Source: Streptomyces hundungensis (GTDB lineage Bacteria; Actinomycetota; Actinomycetes; Streptomycetales; Streptomycetaceae). From it: a DNA stretch of 64,000 bases. Both the position numbers and the translations under genes were made by a program. Shown here one piece after another: positions 55,854-63,470 of this stretch. How positions within the stretch are numbered: the first letter of the stretch is position 1; every line of letters starts with the position of its first letter. The stretch covers positions 2,542,001-2,606,000 of the forward strand of contig NZ_CP032698.1 in NCBI RefSeq assembly GCF_003627815.1. The letters are read 5' to 3'. Under the pieces are notes generated by a model. The model did no database searches and was not told where the DNA came from. It was given only the letters and a program-made list of their open reading frames with translations.

Positions 55854-57278
55854 TCAGGCCTCCACGGGGGTGCGTGCGTCGGACAGGTCGGCGGGCGAGC
55901 CCAGATGGCCGAGGACCGCGGTCGCGGCGGCGACCTGGGGCGAAACCAGGTGGGTTCGGCCGCCCTTGCCCTGCCTGCCCTCGAAGTTGCGGTTGGAGGT
56001 GGACGCGGAGCGCTCGCCGGGGGCCAGCTGGTCCGGGTTCATGCCGAGGCACATCGAGCAGCCCGCGTGCCGCCATTCGGCTCCGGCGGCCGTGAACACC
56101 TTGTCCAGGCCCTCGTCCATGGCCTGGAGCGCGACGCGGACGGAGCCCGGGACGACCAGCATCCGTACGCCGTCGGCGACTTTGCGGCCCTCGATGACCG
56201 CGGCCGCGTTGCGCAGGTCCTCGATGCGGCCGTTGGTGCACGAACCTACGAAGACGGTGTCGACGTTGATGTCGCGCAGCCGCTGTCCGGCGGTCAACCC
56301 CATGTATTCCAGGGCCTTTTCGGCGGCCACGCGCTCCGAAGCGTCCTCGTACGAAGCCGGGTCGGGGACGTTGGCCGACAGGGGCGCGCCCTGGCCGGGG
56401 TTGGTGCCCCAGGTGACGAACGGCGCGAGTTCGTCGGCCTTGATGACGACCTCGGCGTCGAAGACCGCGTCGTCGTCCGTCTTGAGGGTCTTCCAGTACG
56501 CGACCGCCGCGTCCCAGTCCTCGCCCTGGGGGGCGTGCACGCGCCCGCGCAGGTAGTCGAAGGTGGTGGCGTCGGGGGCGATCATGCCCGCGCGGGCGCC
56601 GGCCTCGATCGACATGTTGCAGATGGTCATGCGGGCTTCCATCGACAGCTTCTCGATGGCCGAGCCGCGGTACTCCAGGACGTAGCCCTGGCCGCCGCCG
56701 GTGCCGATCCTCGCGATGATGGCGAGGATCAGGTCCTTGGCGGTGACGCCCTCGGGCAGTTCCCCGTCGACGGTGATGGCCATCGTCTTGAAGGGGGCCA
56801 GCGGCAGCGTCTGGGTGGCGAGCACGTGCTCGACCTGGCTGGTGCCGATGCCGAACGCCAGCGCGCCGAAGGCGCCGTGCGTCGAGGTGTGCGAGTCGCC
56901 GCAGACCACGGTGGTGCCGGGCTGGGTCAGTCCCAGCTGCGGTCCCACCACGTGGACGACGCCCTGCTCGACATCGCCGAGCGGGTGCAGGCGCACCCCG
57001 AACTCGGCACAGTTCTTGCGCAGCGTCTCCAGCTGGACCCGGGAGACCGGGTCCGCGATCGGCTTGTCGATGTCGATGGTGGGGGTGTTGTGGTCCTCGG
57101 TGGCGATGGTGAGGTCCAGGCGCCGCACCTGGCGACCGTTCTTGCGCAGACCGTCGAAGGCCTGCGGGCTGGTCACCTCGTGCAACAGGTGCAGGTCGAT
57201 GAAGAGCAGGTCCGGCTCGCCCTCGGCTCGCCTGACGACATGGTCGTCCCAGACCTTCTCCGCGAGTGTCCTACCCAT
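55854..57278 (-). CDS. leuC: 3-isopropylmalate dehydratase large subunit
   Basis: This 474-residue aconitase-like subunit carries the [4Fe-4S] cluster Cys residues in [17 protein letters not shown] and [13 protein letters not shown]. It begins [20 protein letters not shown], with [20 protein letters not shown] in the middle. ATG 57278 follows GGAGGGAAGGCG. It heads leuCD and is divergent from ndgR. A palindromic site in the shared promoter is a likely NdgR operator. Confidence 0.97.
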   Translation of the reverse strand: MGRTLAEKVWDDHVVRRAEGEPDLLFIDLHLLHEVTSPQAFDGLRKNGRQVRRLDLTIATEDHNTPTIDIDKPIADPVSRVQLETLRKNCAEFGVRLHPLGDVEQGVVHVVGPQLGLTQPGTTVVCGDSHTSTHGAFGALAFGIGTSQVEHVLATQTLPLAPFKTMAITVDGELPEGVTAKDLILAIIARIGTGGGQGYVLEYRGSAIEKLSMEARMTICNMSIEAGARAGMIAPDATTFDYLRGRVHAPQGEDWDAAVAYWKTLKTDDDAVFDAEVVIKADELAPFVTWGTNPGQGAPLSANVPDPASYEDASERVAAEKALEYMGLTAGQRLRDINVDTVFVGSCTNGRIEDLRNAAAVIEGRKVADGVRMLVVPGSVRVALQAMDEGLDKVFTAAGAEWRHAGCSMCLGMNPDQLAPGERSASTSNRNFEGRQGKGGRTHLVSPQVAAATAVLGHLGSPADLSDARTPVEA

Positions 57279-57419
57279 CGCCTTCCCTCCGGCCGGCGTC
57301 GTCGCCGGCACTTCTAGAGATCGATTGCCCGTGCCCGTACCGCACGCCCCGGGCGGGGCCGCGCTCCGTTGTACGGATCGCCAGTACAGCTTGACGACTT
57401 CCGGAGAAAATTGAACTTG

Positions 57420-57438
57420 CGTTTCACAGAGTGAGACG
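57420..57438. promoter_or_regulatory. Putative NdgR/IclR operator between leuC and ndgR
   Basis: CGTTTCAC-aga-GTGAGACG is an 8-3-8 inverted repeat with one mismatch, 13-32 bp before the ndgR start codon. NdgR and its homologue AreB are known to bind the leuC-ndgR intergenic region in Streptomyces. That this exact site is the operator is inferred. Confidence 0.6.
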
Positions 57439-57451
57439 TGAATATCGTTGC

Positions 57452-58168
57452 ATGGACAACTCTAGCGGCGTAGGCGTTCTGGACAAGGCTGCCCTTGTCC
57501 TGGGCGCTCTGGAGTCCGGTCCGGCCACCCTCGCAGGTCTGGTCGCGGCCACTGGGCTCGCACGACCCACGGCACACCGCCTGGCCGTGGCACTGGAACA
57601 CCACCGGATGGTGGCGCGGGACATGCAGGGCCGTTTCATCCTCGGCCCGCGTCTCGCCGAGCTCGCGGCGGCGGCCGGCGAGGACCGCCTGCTGGCCACG
57701 GCCGGCCCGGTCCTGACGCATCTGCGGGACGTCACGGGCGAGAGCGCTCAGCTCTATCGCCGCCAGGGCGACATGCGGATCTGCGTGGCGGCCGCCGAGC
57801 GCCTCTCGGGGCTGCGCGACACCGTGCCGGTCGGCTCCACGCTGACCATGAAGGCCGGTTCCTCCGCGCAGATCCTGATGGCCTGGGAGGAGCCGGAGCG
57901 TCTGCACCGCGGCCTTCAGGGCGCCCGCTTCACGGCGACAGCCCTGTCCGGCGTACGCCGCAGGGGCTGGGCCCAGTCGATCGGCGAGCGCGAGCCGGGC
58001 GTGGCCTCGGTGTCGGCGCCGGTGCGCGGCCCTTCGAACCGGGTGGTGGCCGCCGTCTCGGTCTCCGGTCCCATCGAGCGCCTGACCCGCCACCCGGGCC
58101 GGATGCACGCCCAGGCGGTCATCGACGCCGCCTCCCGTCTGTCCGAGGCCCTGCGCCGCAACGGCTGA
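57452..58168 (+). CDS. ndgR: IclR family regulator NdgR
   Basis: This 238-residue regulator has an IclR-type winged helix ([40 protein letters not shown]) and a C-terminal effector domain ([25 protein letters not shown]-like segments). NdgR/AreB controls leucine and other amino acid genes and affects antibiotic production in Streptomyces. ATG 57452 gives [20 protein letters not shown]. It is divergent from leuC and ends in a strong hairpin. Confidence 0.93.
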   Translation: MDNSSGVGVLDKAALVLGALESGPATLAGLVAATGLARPTAHRLAVALEHHRMVARDMQGRFILGPRLAELAAAAGEDRLLATAGPVLTHLRDVTGESAQLYRRQGDMRICVAAAERLSGLRDTVPVGSTLTMKAGSSAQILMAWEEPERLHRGLQGARFTATALSGVRRRGWAQSIGEREPGVASVSAPVRGPSNRVVAAVSVSGPIERLTRHPGRMHAQAVIDAASRLSEALRRNG

Positions 58169-58185
58169 CGTCCCTGCTGCCACTG

Positions 58186-58223
58186 TCCGGCCCACCGCTT
58201 CAACGCCGCAGCGGTGGGCCGGA
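58186..58223 (+). terminator. Terminator after ndgR
   Basis: A perfect 14-bp stem TCCGGCCCACCGCT/AGCGGTGGGCCGGA with a 10-nt loop starts 18 bp after the ndgR stop. Confidence 0.85.
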
Positions 58224-58354
58224 GGTGTGTTCGGGGTCACTCAACGGGCGCCGGACGCGCGGGAGTTGGGAGGGCCGGCCTGAACGCCACGGCGGGGCCG
58301 AGGAGTTGGGGCGGGGCGAGAGCCGCGTGCAGCAGGGTGGTGGGCACACGAAAA

Positions 58355-58380
58355 GGCCCTCCGCGCAAAGGCGGAGGGCC
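58355..58380 (-). terminator. Terminator of the tRNA cluster
   Basis: A 10-bp stem GGCCCTCCGC/GCGGAGGGCC with the loop GCAAAG is followed on the minus strand by TTTT. It lies 14 bp after the last tRNA-Glu gene. Confidence 0.85.
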
Positions 58381-58393
58381 AATTCTCTGTGCG

Positions 58394-58466
58394 TACCCCC
58401 GACCGGATTCGAACCGGCGCTACCGCCTTGAGAGGGCGGCGTGCTAGGCCGCTACACAACGGGGGC
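58394..58466 (-). tRNA. tRNA-Glu (CTC)
   Basis: This 73-nt cloverleaf has the anticodon loop CTCTCAA and the stem CCGCC/GGCGG, giving anticodon CTC. The 3' CCA is not encoded. It is identical to the two other tRNA-Glu genes of the cluster. It is the last gene of the cluster on the minus strand. Confidence 0.95.
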
Positions 58467-58519
58467 CTGCCTGCTTGTTCGGAGCTTCTGAAGAAGATCC
58501 AGGATCATGAGATGACCCG

Positions 58520-58591
58520 CTGGGCTACCAGGACTCGAACCTAGAATGACGGTACCAGAAACCGTAGTGTTGCCAATTACACCATAGCCCA
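58520..58591 (-). tRNA. tRNA-Gln (CTG)
   Basis: This 72-nt cloverleaf has acceptor TGGGCTA/TAGCCCA and the anticodon loop TTCTGGT with anticodon CTG. The discriminator is G and no CCA is encoded. It differs at several bases from the other tRNA-Gln gene of the cluster, mainly in the anticodon and variable regions. Confidence 0.95.
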
Positions 58592-58607
58592 TGGTGGTTT
58601 AGACCAG

Positions 58608-58680
58608 TACCCCCGACCGGATTCGAACCGGCGCTACCGCCTTGAGAGGGCGGCGTGCTAGGCCGCTACACAACGGGGGC
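58608..58680 (-). tRNA. tRNA-Glu (CTC)
   Basis: This is a second copy of the 73-nt tRNA-Glu gene with anticodon CTC, identical to the copies at 58394 and 58742. Confidence 0.95.
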
Positions 58681-58741
58681 CCTAGCGATCCTGCATCGAG
58701 TTCACCGGGTGCGACCCTGGTGATCCCGCGGGAAGGATCTG

Positions 58742-58814
58742 TACCCCCGACCGGATTCGAACCGGCGCTACCGCCTTGAGAGGGCGGCGTGCTAGGCCGC
58801 TACACAACGGGGGC
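58742..58814 (-). tRNA. tRNA-Glu (CTC)
   Basis: This is a third identical copy of the 73-nt tRNA-Glu gene with anticodon CTC. Confidence 0.95.
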
Positions 58815-58836
58815 CTTGCAGATAAAGCTCTGCGAG

Positions 58837-58908
58837 CTGGGCTACCAGGACTCGAACCTAGACTAACGGAACCAGAAACCGTCGTGCTGCCAATTACACC
58901 ATAGCCCA
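58837..58908 (-). tRNA. tRNA-Gln (CTG)
   Basis: This is a second tRNA-Gln gene with anticodon CTG and the same acceptor stem, differing from the first at a few positions around the anticodon stem (ACGGT/TCCGT type pairing). It is the first gene of the cluster. A small hairpin AACTCC-catca-GGAGTT at 58918-58934 precedes it and may end the HAD gene transcript. Confidence 0.95.
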
Positions 58909-58995
58909 CCAAAACGCAACTCCCATCAGGAGTTTTGTTCGGCTTGCGCTGTCGGTTCGGGGTTTTTTCCCGTTCCCCTTGGCGCAGGAAGAACA

Positions 58996-59715
58996 TTACC
59001 CGAAGGTGTCCGGCGCTCCAAAACGGGTATCGCGCCGCAGCAGGCCGGGGAGCTGGTCGAGTCCCGTGATGCGGACCAGCTCGGGTCGCCCGCCCGCCCC
59101 CGAGCGGTCGAGCCACACTCCCTTGAGCCCCGCATCGTCCGCCCCGCGTGCGTCGATGTCCGGCTGGTCGCCCACGTAGACGACGTCCTCGGGCGGCAGT
59201 CCGAGCGCCTCGCAGCCGGCGTGGAAGGCGGCCGCCTCCGGCTTGGCGATGCCGAGTTCGGCCGCGCAGAGCAGCGCCTCGAACCGGTCACGTACGCCGA
59301 GGGTGCGCAGCTTGCGCTCCTGGTTGCGGAGCGAGGAGTTGGACAGGACGGCGTGCCGGTAGTCCTCGGCGAGTACGTCGAGAACGGGCAGGGCGTCGGG
59401 GAAGAGGCTCCAGGCGGCCTCGTAGTGGGCGACGTGGCGCTCGTACCAGGCGTCGGCGCTCTCGTCGCTCATGTCGTCGTCGACGAAGGCCCGTACCCGG
59501 TCCCGGCGCTGGCCCTCCCAGTCGGTCTCCCCCGCCGCGAAGCGCGCCCAGTGGTAGGCGGTGACCTCGTGCCAGTGGTCCAGGGCGCTCTCGACGGACG
59601 CGTAGGCGCGGGGCAGCCCTTCGATGCCGAGGTGGGTGCGCATCCCGGAGCGCGAGGCCGCGGAGTAGTCGAAGATCGTGTCGTCGATGTCCCACAGGAC
59701 GGCGCGGATGGCCAT
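58996..59715 (-). CDS. HAD family hydrolase
   Basis: This 239-residue phosphatase-like protein has HAD motif I VLWDIDDTIFDYSAASRSGM (DxDxT). Motif II is AVLSNSSLRNQERKL, motif III has the Lys in GIAKPEAAAFHAGCEALGL, and motif IV is VVYVGDQPDIDARGADDAGL. The cap domain is helical (residues 20-105). The substrate is unknown; such proteins often act on nucleotides or haloacids. ATG 59715 gives MAIRAVLWDIDD. It precedes the tRNA cluster in the same direction. Confidence 0.9.
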   Translation of the reverse strand: MAIRAVLWDIDDTIFDYSAASRSGMRTHLGIEGLPRAYASVESALDHWHEVTAYHWARFAAGETDWEGQRRDRVRAFVDDDMSDESADAWYERHVAHYEAAWSLFPDALPVLDVLAEDYRHAVLSNSSLRNQERKLRTLGVRDRFEALLCAAELGIAKPEAAAFHAGCEALGLPPEDVVYVGDQPDIDARGADDAGLKGVWLDRSGAGGRPELVRITGLDQLPGLLRRDTRFGAPDTFG

Positions 59716-59783
59716 GGTTCGAGCTTAGGTCCCGCTCTCGCGGCGCGGGGGCGTTCCGGCATATGCGGCCGGGACGGGCGGCG

Positions 59784-60473
59784 TCAGGGCGCGAGCGGGG
59801 CGAGGGCCTCGGCGGGGACGACGAAGAAGTCGGTGACGAAGCAGGTGATCGCGCCGGTCGCGTCGCGGCCTATCCAGGTGGGGTAGGTGCCGTCGCCCCA
59901 GCCCGAGGTGAAGGCGATCAGGTTGTGGCCGGTCGCGGGGTCGGTGATGGTGTGCGGCCCCGGCGCGGGCGAGACGTCGGGCGCGGTGGCGAAGGCGTCC
60001 CACAGCGGGCCCTCGTCGCCCTCGCAGTCGGGGAACGAGCCGTCGGAGCCCGCGTCGTAGAAGCAGCCGGTGCCGGCGTCGACCCCGTATCCGAAGAACT
60101 CGTCGTCGCCGAGCTCGCCGAGGTCCTGGCCCGGCTGGAGCGCGAGCTCCCACGCCACGGTGGGGGCGTCCTTGATCACCAGCCGCGCGGCGGCGACCCG
60201 CAGGTGCGGGGTGTCCTGCTCGGGCTCCTCCTCGCGCACCAGGGTGGCCACGGCCGCGTCCACCCGGTAGTGCCCCGGGTCCACCCGCGCGGTGAACGGC
60301 TCGGCCTCACCGGCGCCGAGCGCGACGAACGGATCGCAGGCGATGACCCGCCCGGTGTGCAGCCACAGCTCCCCGCCGGCCACGACGCCGAGGGTGCCGG
60401 TGGTGCCGGACTCCTCGGTGAAGGTGTTGCCCTCGGTGAAGTGCCAGGAGAAGTCGGGGGCGGGCATGGGCAT
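59784..60473 (-). CDS. DUF4241 family protein
   Basis: This 229-residue cytoplasmic protein matches DUF4241: GELWLHTGRVIACDPFVALG, RVDAAVATLVREEEPEQDTP, and a C-terminal DGTYPTWIGRDATGAITCFV with the GFGDGxYP-like motif. The N-terminus is MPMPAPDFSWHFTEGNTFTE. The function is unknown. ATG 60473 follows AGGAGACTCCC. The 217 bp between it and the gltX terminator hold no other gene. Confidence 0.87.
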   Translation of the reverse strand: MPMPAPDFSWHFTEGNTFTEESGTTGTLGVVAGGELWLHTGRVIACDPFVALGAGEAEPFTARVDPGHYRVDAAVATLVREEEPEQDTPHLRVAAARLVIKDAPTVAWELALQPGQDLGELGDDEFFGYGVDAGTGCFYDAGSDGSFPDCEGDEGPLWDAFATAPDVSPAPGPHTITDPATGHNLIAFTSGWGDGTYPTWIGRDATGAITCFVTDFFVVPAEALAPLAP

Positions 60474-60690
60474 GGGAGTCTCCTGGAAAGGGCGCGGTGG
60501 TGGTTGACGGGCACTACCCGAAGAACATAACGCGGGCCGCTGACAACGGCGTCGGGGGCGGCGGCGACGGGGCTCGCCTTCGTCGCCGAACAACTCCCTT
60601 GTGGCGGCGGGGTGTTGCGTACGTGGGGAGTGGACGGCCCGGTATTCCGTGGCGAGTTGGGCGCCGCCCCAACGGCCGGGGGCATACCGA

Positions 60691-60720
60691 AGGGGCGGTG
60701 GCTCCCCGGCCACCGCCCCT
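60691..60720 (-). terminator. Terminator after gltX
   Basis: A perfect 12-bp stem AGGGGCGGTGGC/GCCACCGCCCCT with loop TCCCCG starts 22 bp after the gltX stop. Confidence 0.85.
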
Positions 60721-60742
60721 CGCTCGCTCGTCCGCGTGGCGC

Positions 60743-62266
60743 TTACGCCGCCAGCCTCGCCAGCGCCGCGTCGATGCGGGCCAGCGTCTTGTCCTTGCCC
60801 AGGATCTCCAGGGACTCGAAGAGCGGCAGGCCCACCGTGCGGCCGGTCACGGCCACGCGGACCGGGGCCTGGGCCTTGCCCAGCTTCAGGCCGTGCTCCT
60901 CGCCCGCCGCCAGGACCGCGTTCTTCAGGGACTCCGGCGACGTCCAGTCCGCCGACTCCAGCTTCGTGCGCGCCGTGCGCAGCAGCGCGTCCGAGCCCTC
61001 CTTCATGGCCTTCGTCCAGGACGCCTCGTCCTCGACGGGGCTCTCCAGGAAGAGGAAGTCCACGTTGGCGGTGATGTCCGAGAGGACCGTCACCCGGGTC
61101 TGGGCGTGCGGGGCGATCGCCTGCCAGGCCTTCTCGTCGAAGTCCTCGGGGGCCCAGTTGGCGTGCGGGGCGCGCAGCCACGGCTCGCAGGCCGCGGCGA
61201 ACGCCTTCTCGTCCAGCATGCGGATGTGGTCCGCGTTGATGGACTCGGCCTTCTTCAGGTCGAAGCGGGCCGGGTTGGCGTTGACGTCCGCGATGTCGAA
61301 CTTGGCGACCATGTCCTCGATGGCGAAGACGTCCTGGTCCGCCGAGAACGACCAGCCCAGCAGCGAGAGGTAGTTGAGGAGCCCCTCGGGCAGGAAGCCG
61401 CGCTCGCGGTAGACGTTGAGGGAGGCCTGCGGGTCGCGCTTGGAGAGCTTCTTGTTGCCCTCGCCCATGACGTACGGCAGGTGTCCGAACTGCGGGATCG
61501 CCTTGGCGATGCCGAGGTCGATCAGCGCCTTGTACAGGGCGATCTGGCGGGGCGTGGAGGAGAGCAGGTCCTCGCCGCGCAGGACGTGGGTGATCTCCAT
61601 CAGGGCGTCGTCGACCGGGTTGACCAGCGTGTACAGCGGGGCGCCGTTCGCGCGGACGATGCCGTAGTCGGTGACGTTCTCCGCCTGGACGGTGATCTCG
61701 CCGCGGACCAGGTCGGTGAAGGTGGTCGCCTCGTCGGGCATCCGGAAGCGGACGACGTGGCTGCGGCCCTCGACCTCGTACGCCTGCTTCTGCTCGGCGC
61801 TCAGCTCACGGCAGTGGCCGTCGTAGCCGGACGGCTTGCCGGCGGCGCGGGCCGCCTCGCGGCGGGCGTCCAGCTCCTCGGTGGTGCAGTAGCAGGGGTA
61901 GGCGTATCCGCCGGCGAGCAGCTTCTCGGCCACGTCGCGGTAGATGTCCATGCGCTGCGACTGGCGGTAGGGCGCGTGCGGGCCGCCGATCTCCGGGCCC
62001 TCGTCCCAGGTGAAGCCGAGCCAGCGCATCGAGTCGAGCAGCTGGTTGTACGACTCCTCGGAGTCGCGGGCCGCGTCGGTGTCCTCGATGCGGAAGACGA
62101 ACGTGCCGCCGTGGTGCCGGGCGAACGCCCAGTTGAACAGGGCGGTCCGGACCAGGCCCACATGAGGGTTGCCGGTCGGGGAGGGACAGAAACGGACGCG
62201 TGGGGGTCCCCCCTGCTCGAGCGGAGTCGAGAGCTTGGGGGAGGACGCGTCCAGGGGGTTAGCCAC
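60743..62266 (-). CDS. gltX: Glutamate--tRNA ligase, with an inserted repeat in the N-terminus
   Basis: This 507-residue class I synthetase charges tRNA-Glu and, in actinobacteria without GlnRS, probably also tRNA-Gln for later amidation. It shows VRFCPSPTGNPHVGLVRTAL with the HIGH-type motif and KKLSKRDPQASLNVY with the KMSKS-type motif. The first ~22 residues (ANPLDASSPKLSTPLEQGG) are longer than in homologues, because a dispersed palindromic repeat lies within the coding start. GTG 62266 overlaps the FAH-family gene by 8 bp. The tRNA-Glu/Gln cluster lies about 2 kb away. Confidence 0.95.
   Translation of the reverse strand: MANPLDASSPKLSTPLEQGGPPRVRFCPSPTGNPHVGLVRTALFNWAFARHHGGTFVFRIEDTDAARDSEESYNQLLDSMRWLGFTWDEGPEIGGPHAPYRQSQRMDIYRDVAEKLLAGGYAYPCYCTTEELDARREAARAAGKPSGYDGHCRELSAEQKQAYEVEGRSHVVRFRMPDEATTFTDLVRGEITVQAENVTDYGIVRANGAPLYTLVNPVDDALMEITHVLRGEDLLSSTPRQIALYKALIDLGIAKAIPQFGHLPYVMGEGNKKLSKRDPQASLNVYRERGFLPEGLLNYLSLLGWSFSADQDVFAIEDMVAKFDIADVNANPARFDLKKAESINADHIRMLDEKAFAAACEPWLRAPHANWAPEDFDEKAWQAIAPHAQTRVTVLSDITANVDFLFLESPVEDEASWTKAMKEGSDALLRTARTKLESADWTSPESLKNAVLAAGEEHGLKLGKAQAPVRVAVTGRTVGLPLFESLEILGKDKTLARIDAALARLAA
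62194..62250. repeat. Dispersed Streptomyces-type palindromic repeat inside gltX, flanked by GGACGCGT
   Basis: The ~41-bp insert at 62202-62242 contains CTGCTCGAGCGGAGTCGAGAG between a GGGGGTCCCCCC run and a GGGGGA run. I recall this motif occurring at many places in Streptomyces genomes. It is flanked by exact 8-bp direct repeats GGACGCGT at 62194-62201 and 62243-62250, as a target-site duplication would be. It encodes residues about 6-22 of GltX. Confidence 0.75.
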
Positions 62267-63053
62267 GCTTGATCACCTTGTTGGTGAGAGTGCCGATGCC
62301 TTCGATGGTGACGGCGACCTCGTCGCCGACGTTGAGGGGGCCGACCCCGGCCGGGGTGCCGGTGAGGATGACGTCGCCCGGGAGCAGCGTCATGGCCTCG
62401 GTGATGTGGACGACCAGCTCCTCGATGGAGCGGATCATGTCGGCGGTGCGGCCGAGCTGGCGCTGCTCGCCGTTGACGGTCGCCTGGATGGCGAGGTCCG
62501 AGGGGTCGAGCTCGGTCTCCACCCAGGGGCCCAGCGGGCAGGAGGTGTCGAAGCCCTTGGCGCGGGCCCACTGCTTCTCGCGCTTCTGGACGTCACGGGC
62601 GGTCACGTCGTTGGCGCAGGTGTAGCCGAAGATGACGTCCTTGACGCGCTCGCGCGGGACCTCACGGCACATGCGGCCGATCACGACGGCGAGTTCGGCC
62701 TCGTGGTGCAGCTCGTCGGAGAAGGAGGGGTACTCGATGGCGTCGCCGGAGCCGATCACCGAGGTGGTCGGCTTGAAGAAGGCGACGGGCGGCTCGGGGC
62801 GGCCCTGGTCGTCGACGATGGCGTTGCCGAGTTCCTTCGCGTGCTCCGCGTAGTTGCGGCCGATGGCCACGACCTTGTTGGGGAGCACGGGCGGCAGGAG
62901 GCGGACCTTGCTCAGCGGCACCTTGGTGCCGGAGAGTTCGAAGTCCGCGTACGGGATGCCCTTGATGATGTCGAGTACGAGACCGTCGGGGCCGTCGCCC
63001 TCGACGGCTCCGAAGGCGACATTGCCGTCGATGGAGAACCTGGCGATGCGCAC
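62259..63053 (-). CDS. Fumarylacetoacetate hydrolase family protein
   Basis: This 264-residue FAH-family enzyme probably hydrolyses or decarboxylates a 2-keto acid (for example acylpyruvate or oxaloacetate). It shows VVAIGRNYAEHAKELGNAIV, HHEAELAVVIGRMCREV (metal-binding Glu), FGYTCANDVTARDVQ and ILTGTPAGVGPLNVGDEV. GTG 63053 gives MRIARFSIDGNVAFGAVEGD. Its stop overlaps gltX by 8 bp, an arrangement conserved in Streptomyces. Which substrate it uses is unknown. Confidence 0.9.
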   Translation of the reverse strand: MRIARFSIDGNVAFGAVEGDGPDGLVLDIIKGIPYADFELSGTKVPLSKVRLLPPVLPNKVVAIGRNYAEHAKELGNAIVDDQGRPEPPVAFFKPTTSVIGSGDAIEYPSFSDELHHEAELAVVIGRMCREVPRERVKDVIFGYTCANDVTARDVQKREKQWARAKGFDTSCPLGPWVETELDPSDLAIQATVNGEQRQLGRTADMIRSIEELVVHITEAMTLLPGDVILTGTPAGVGPLNVGDEVAVTIEGIGTLTNKVIKRG

Positions 63054-63212
63054 GAGTGCTGTCGCCCCTCACTTCGCTTAGCTGGTACTGGCCGGAGTCT
63101 GACGCTCCAGGCTAACGCGGGTGGGGGCGCCGGTCGTGCGCCTTCTTGGTGGCGCCCCGGGGCCCGCGACGGCTCACCGGGCGGCGGGCCCGAAGGCGGG
63201 CGCGCGGCGGGG

Positions 63213-63410
63213 TCAGACGGTGGCGGCGTCGACCGGGGCCGGCGCGGGGGCCTTCATCAGGATGGTGCGGCGCGGGTTGGCCGTCTGGGCGGGGAGTTCG
63301 ACGGTGTGCTCCGGCTGGGCCGCCCGCTGCAACTCCTCGGCGTCCGCGAGGTGCGCCAGGGTGGTGCGGCGCGGGTTGGCTATGTTGCGGATGATCATCG
63401 TCGTCTTCAT
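63213..63410 (-). CDS. Small protein with duplicated ANPRRT motif
   Basis: This 65-residue protein begins MKTTMIIRNIANPRRTTLAH and continues LADAEELQRAAQPEHTVELP and AQTANPRRTILMKAPAPAP. The segment ANPRRTxL occurs twice, about 32 residues apart, with a matching 19-nt DNA repeat. The protein is rich in Ala and Pro at the C-terminus and has no signal sequence. ATG 63410 is taken as start; a longer form from 63470 is possible. I do not recognise the family. It could be a precursor peptide, a phosphopeptide-like regulator or a scaffold. The gene lies alone upstream of the FAH gene. Confidence 0.55.
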   Translation of the reverse strand: MKTTMIIRNIANPRRTTLAHLADAEELQRAAQPEHTVELPAQTANPRRTILMKAPAPAPVDAATV

Positions 63411-63470
63411 CTCTGCTACGAACCCTGTCGTTACGGGCACCGCTGAGGCGCCGGTTGTCGGTCTGGCCAT

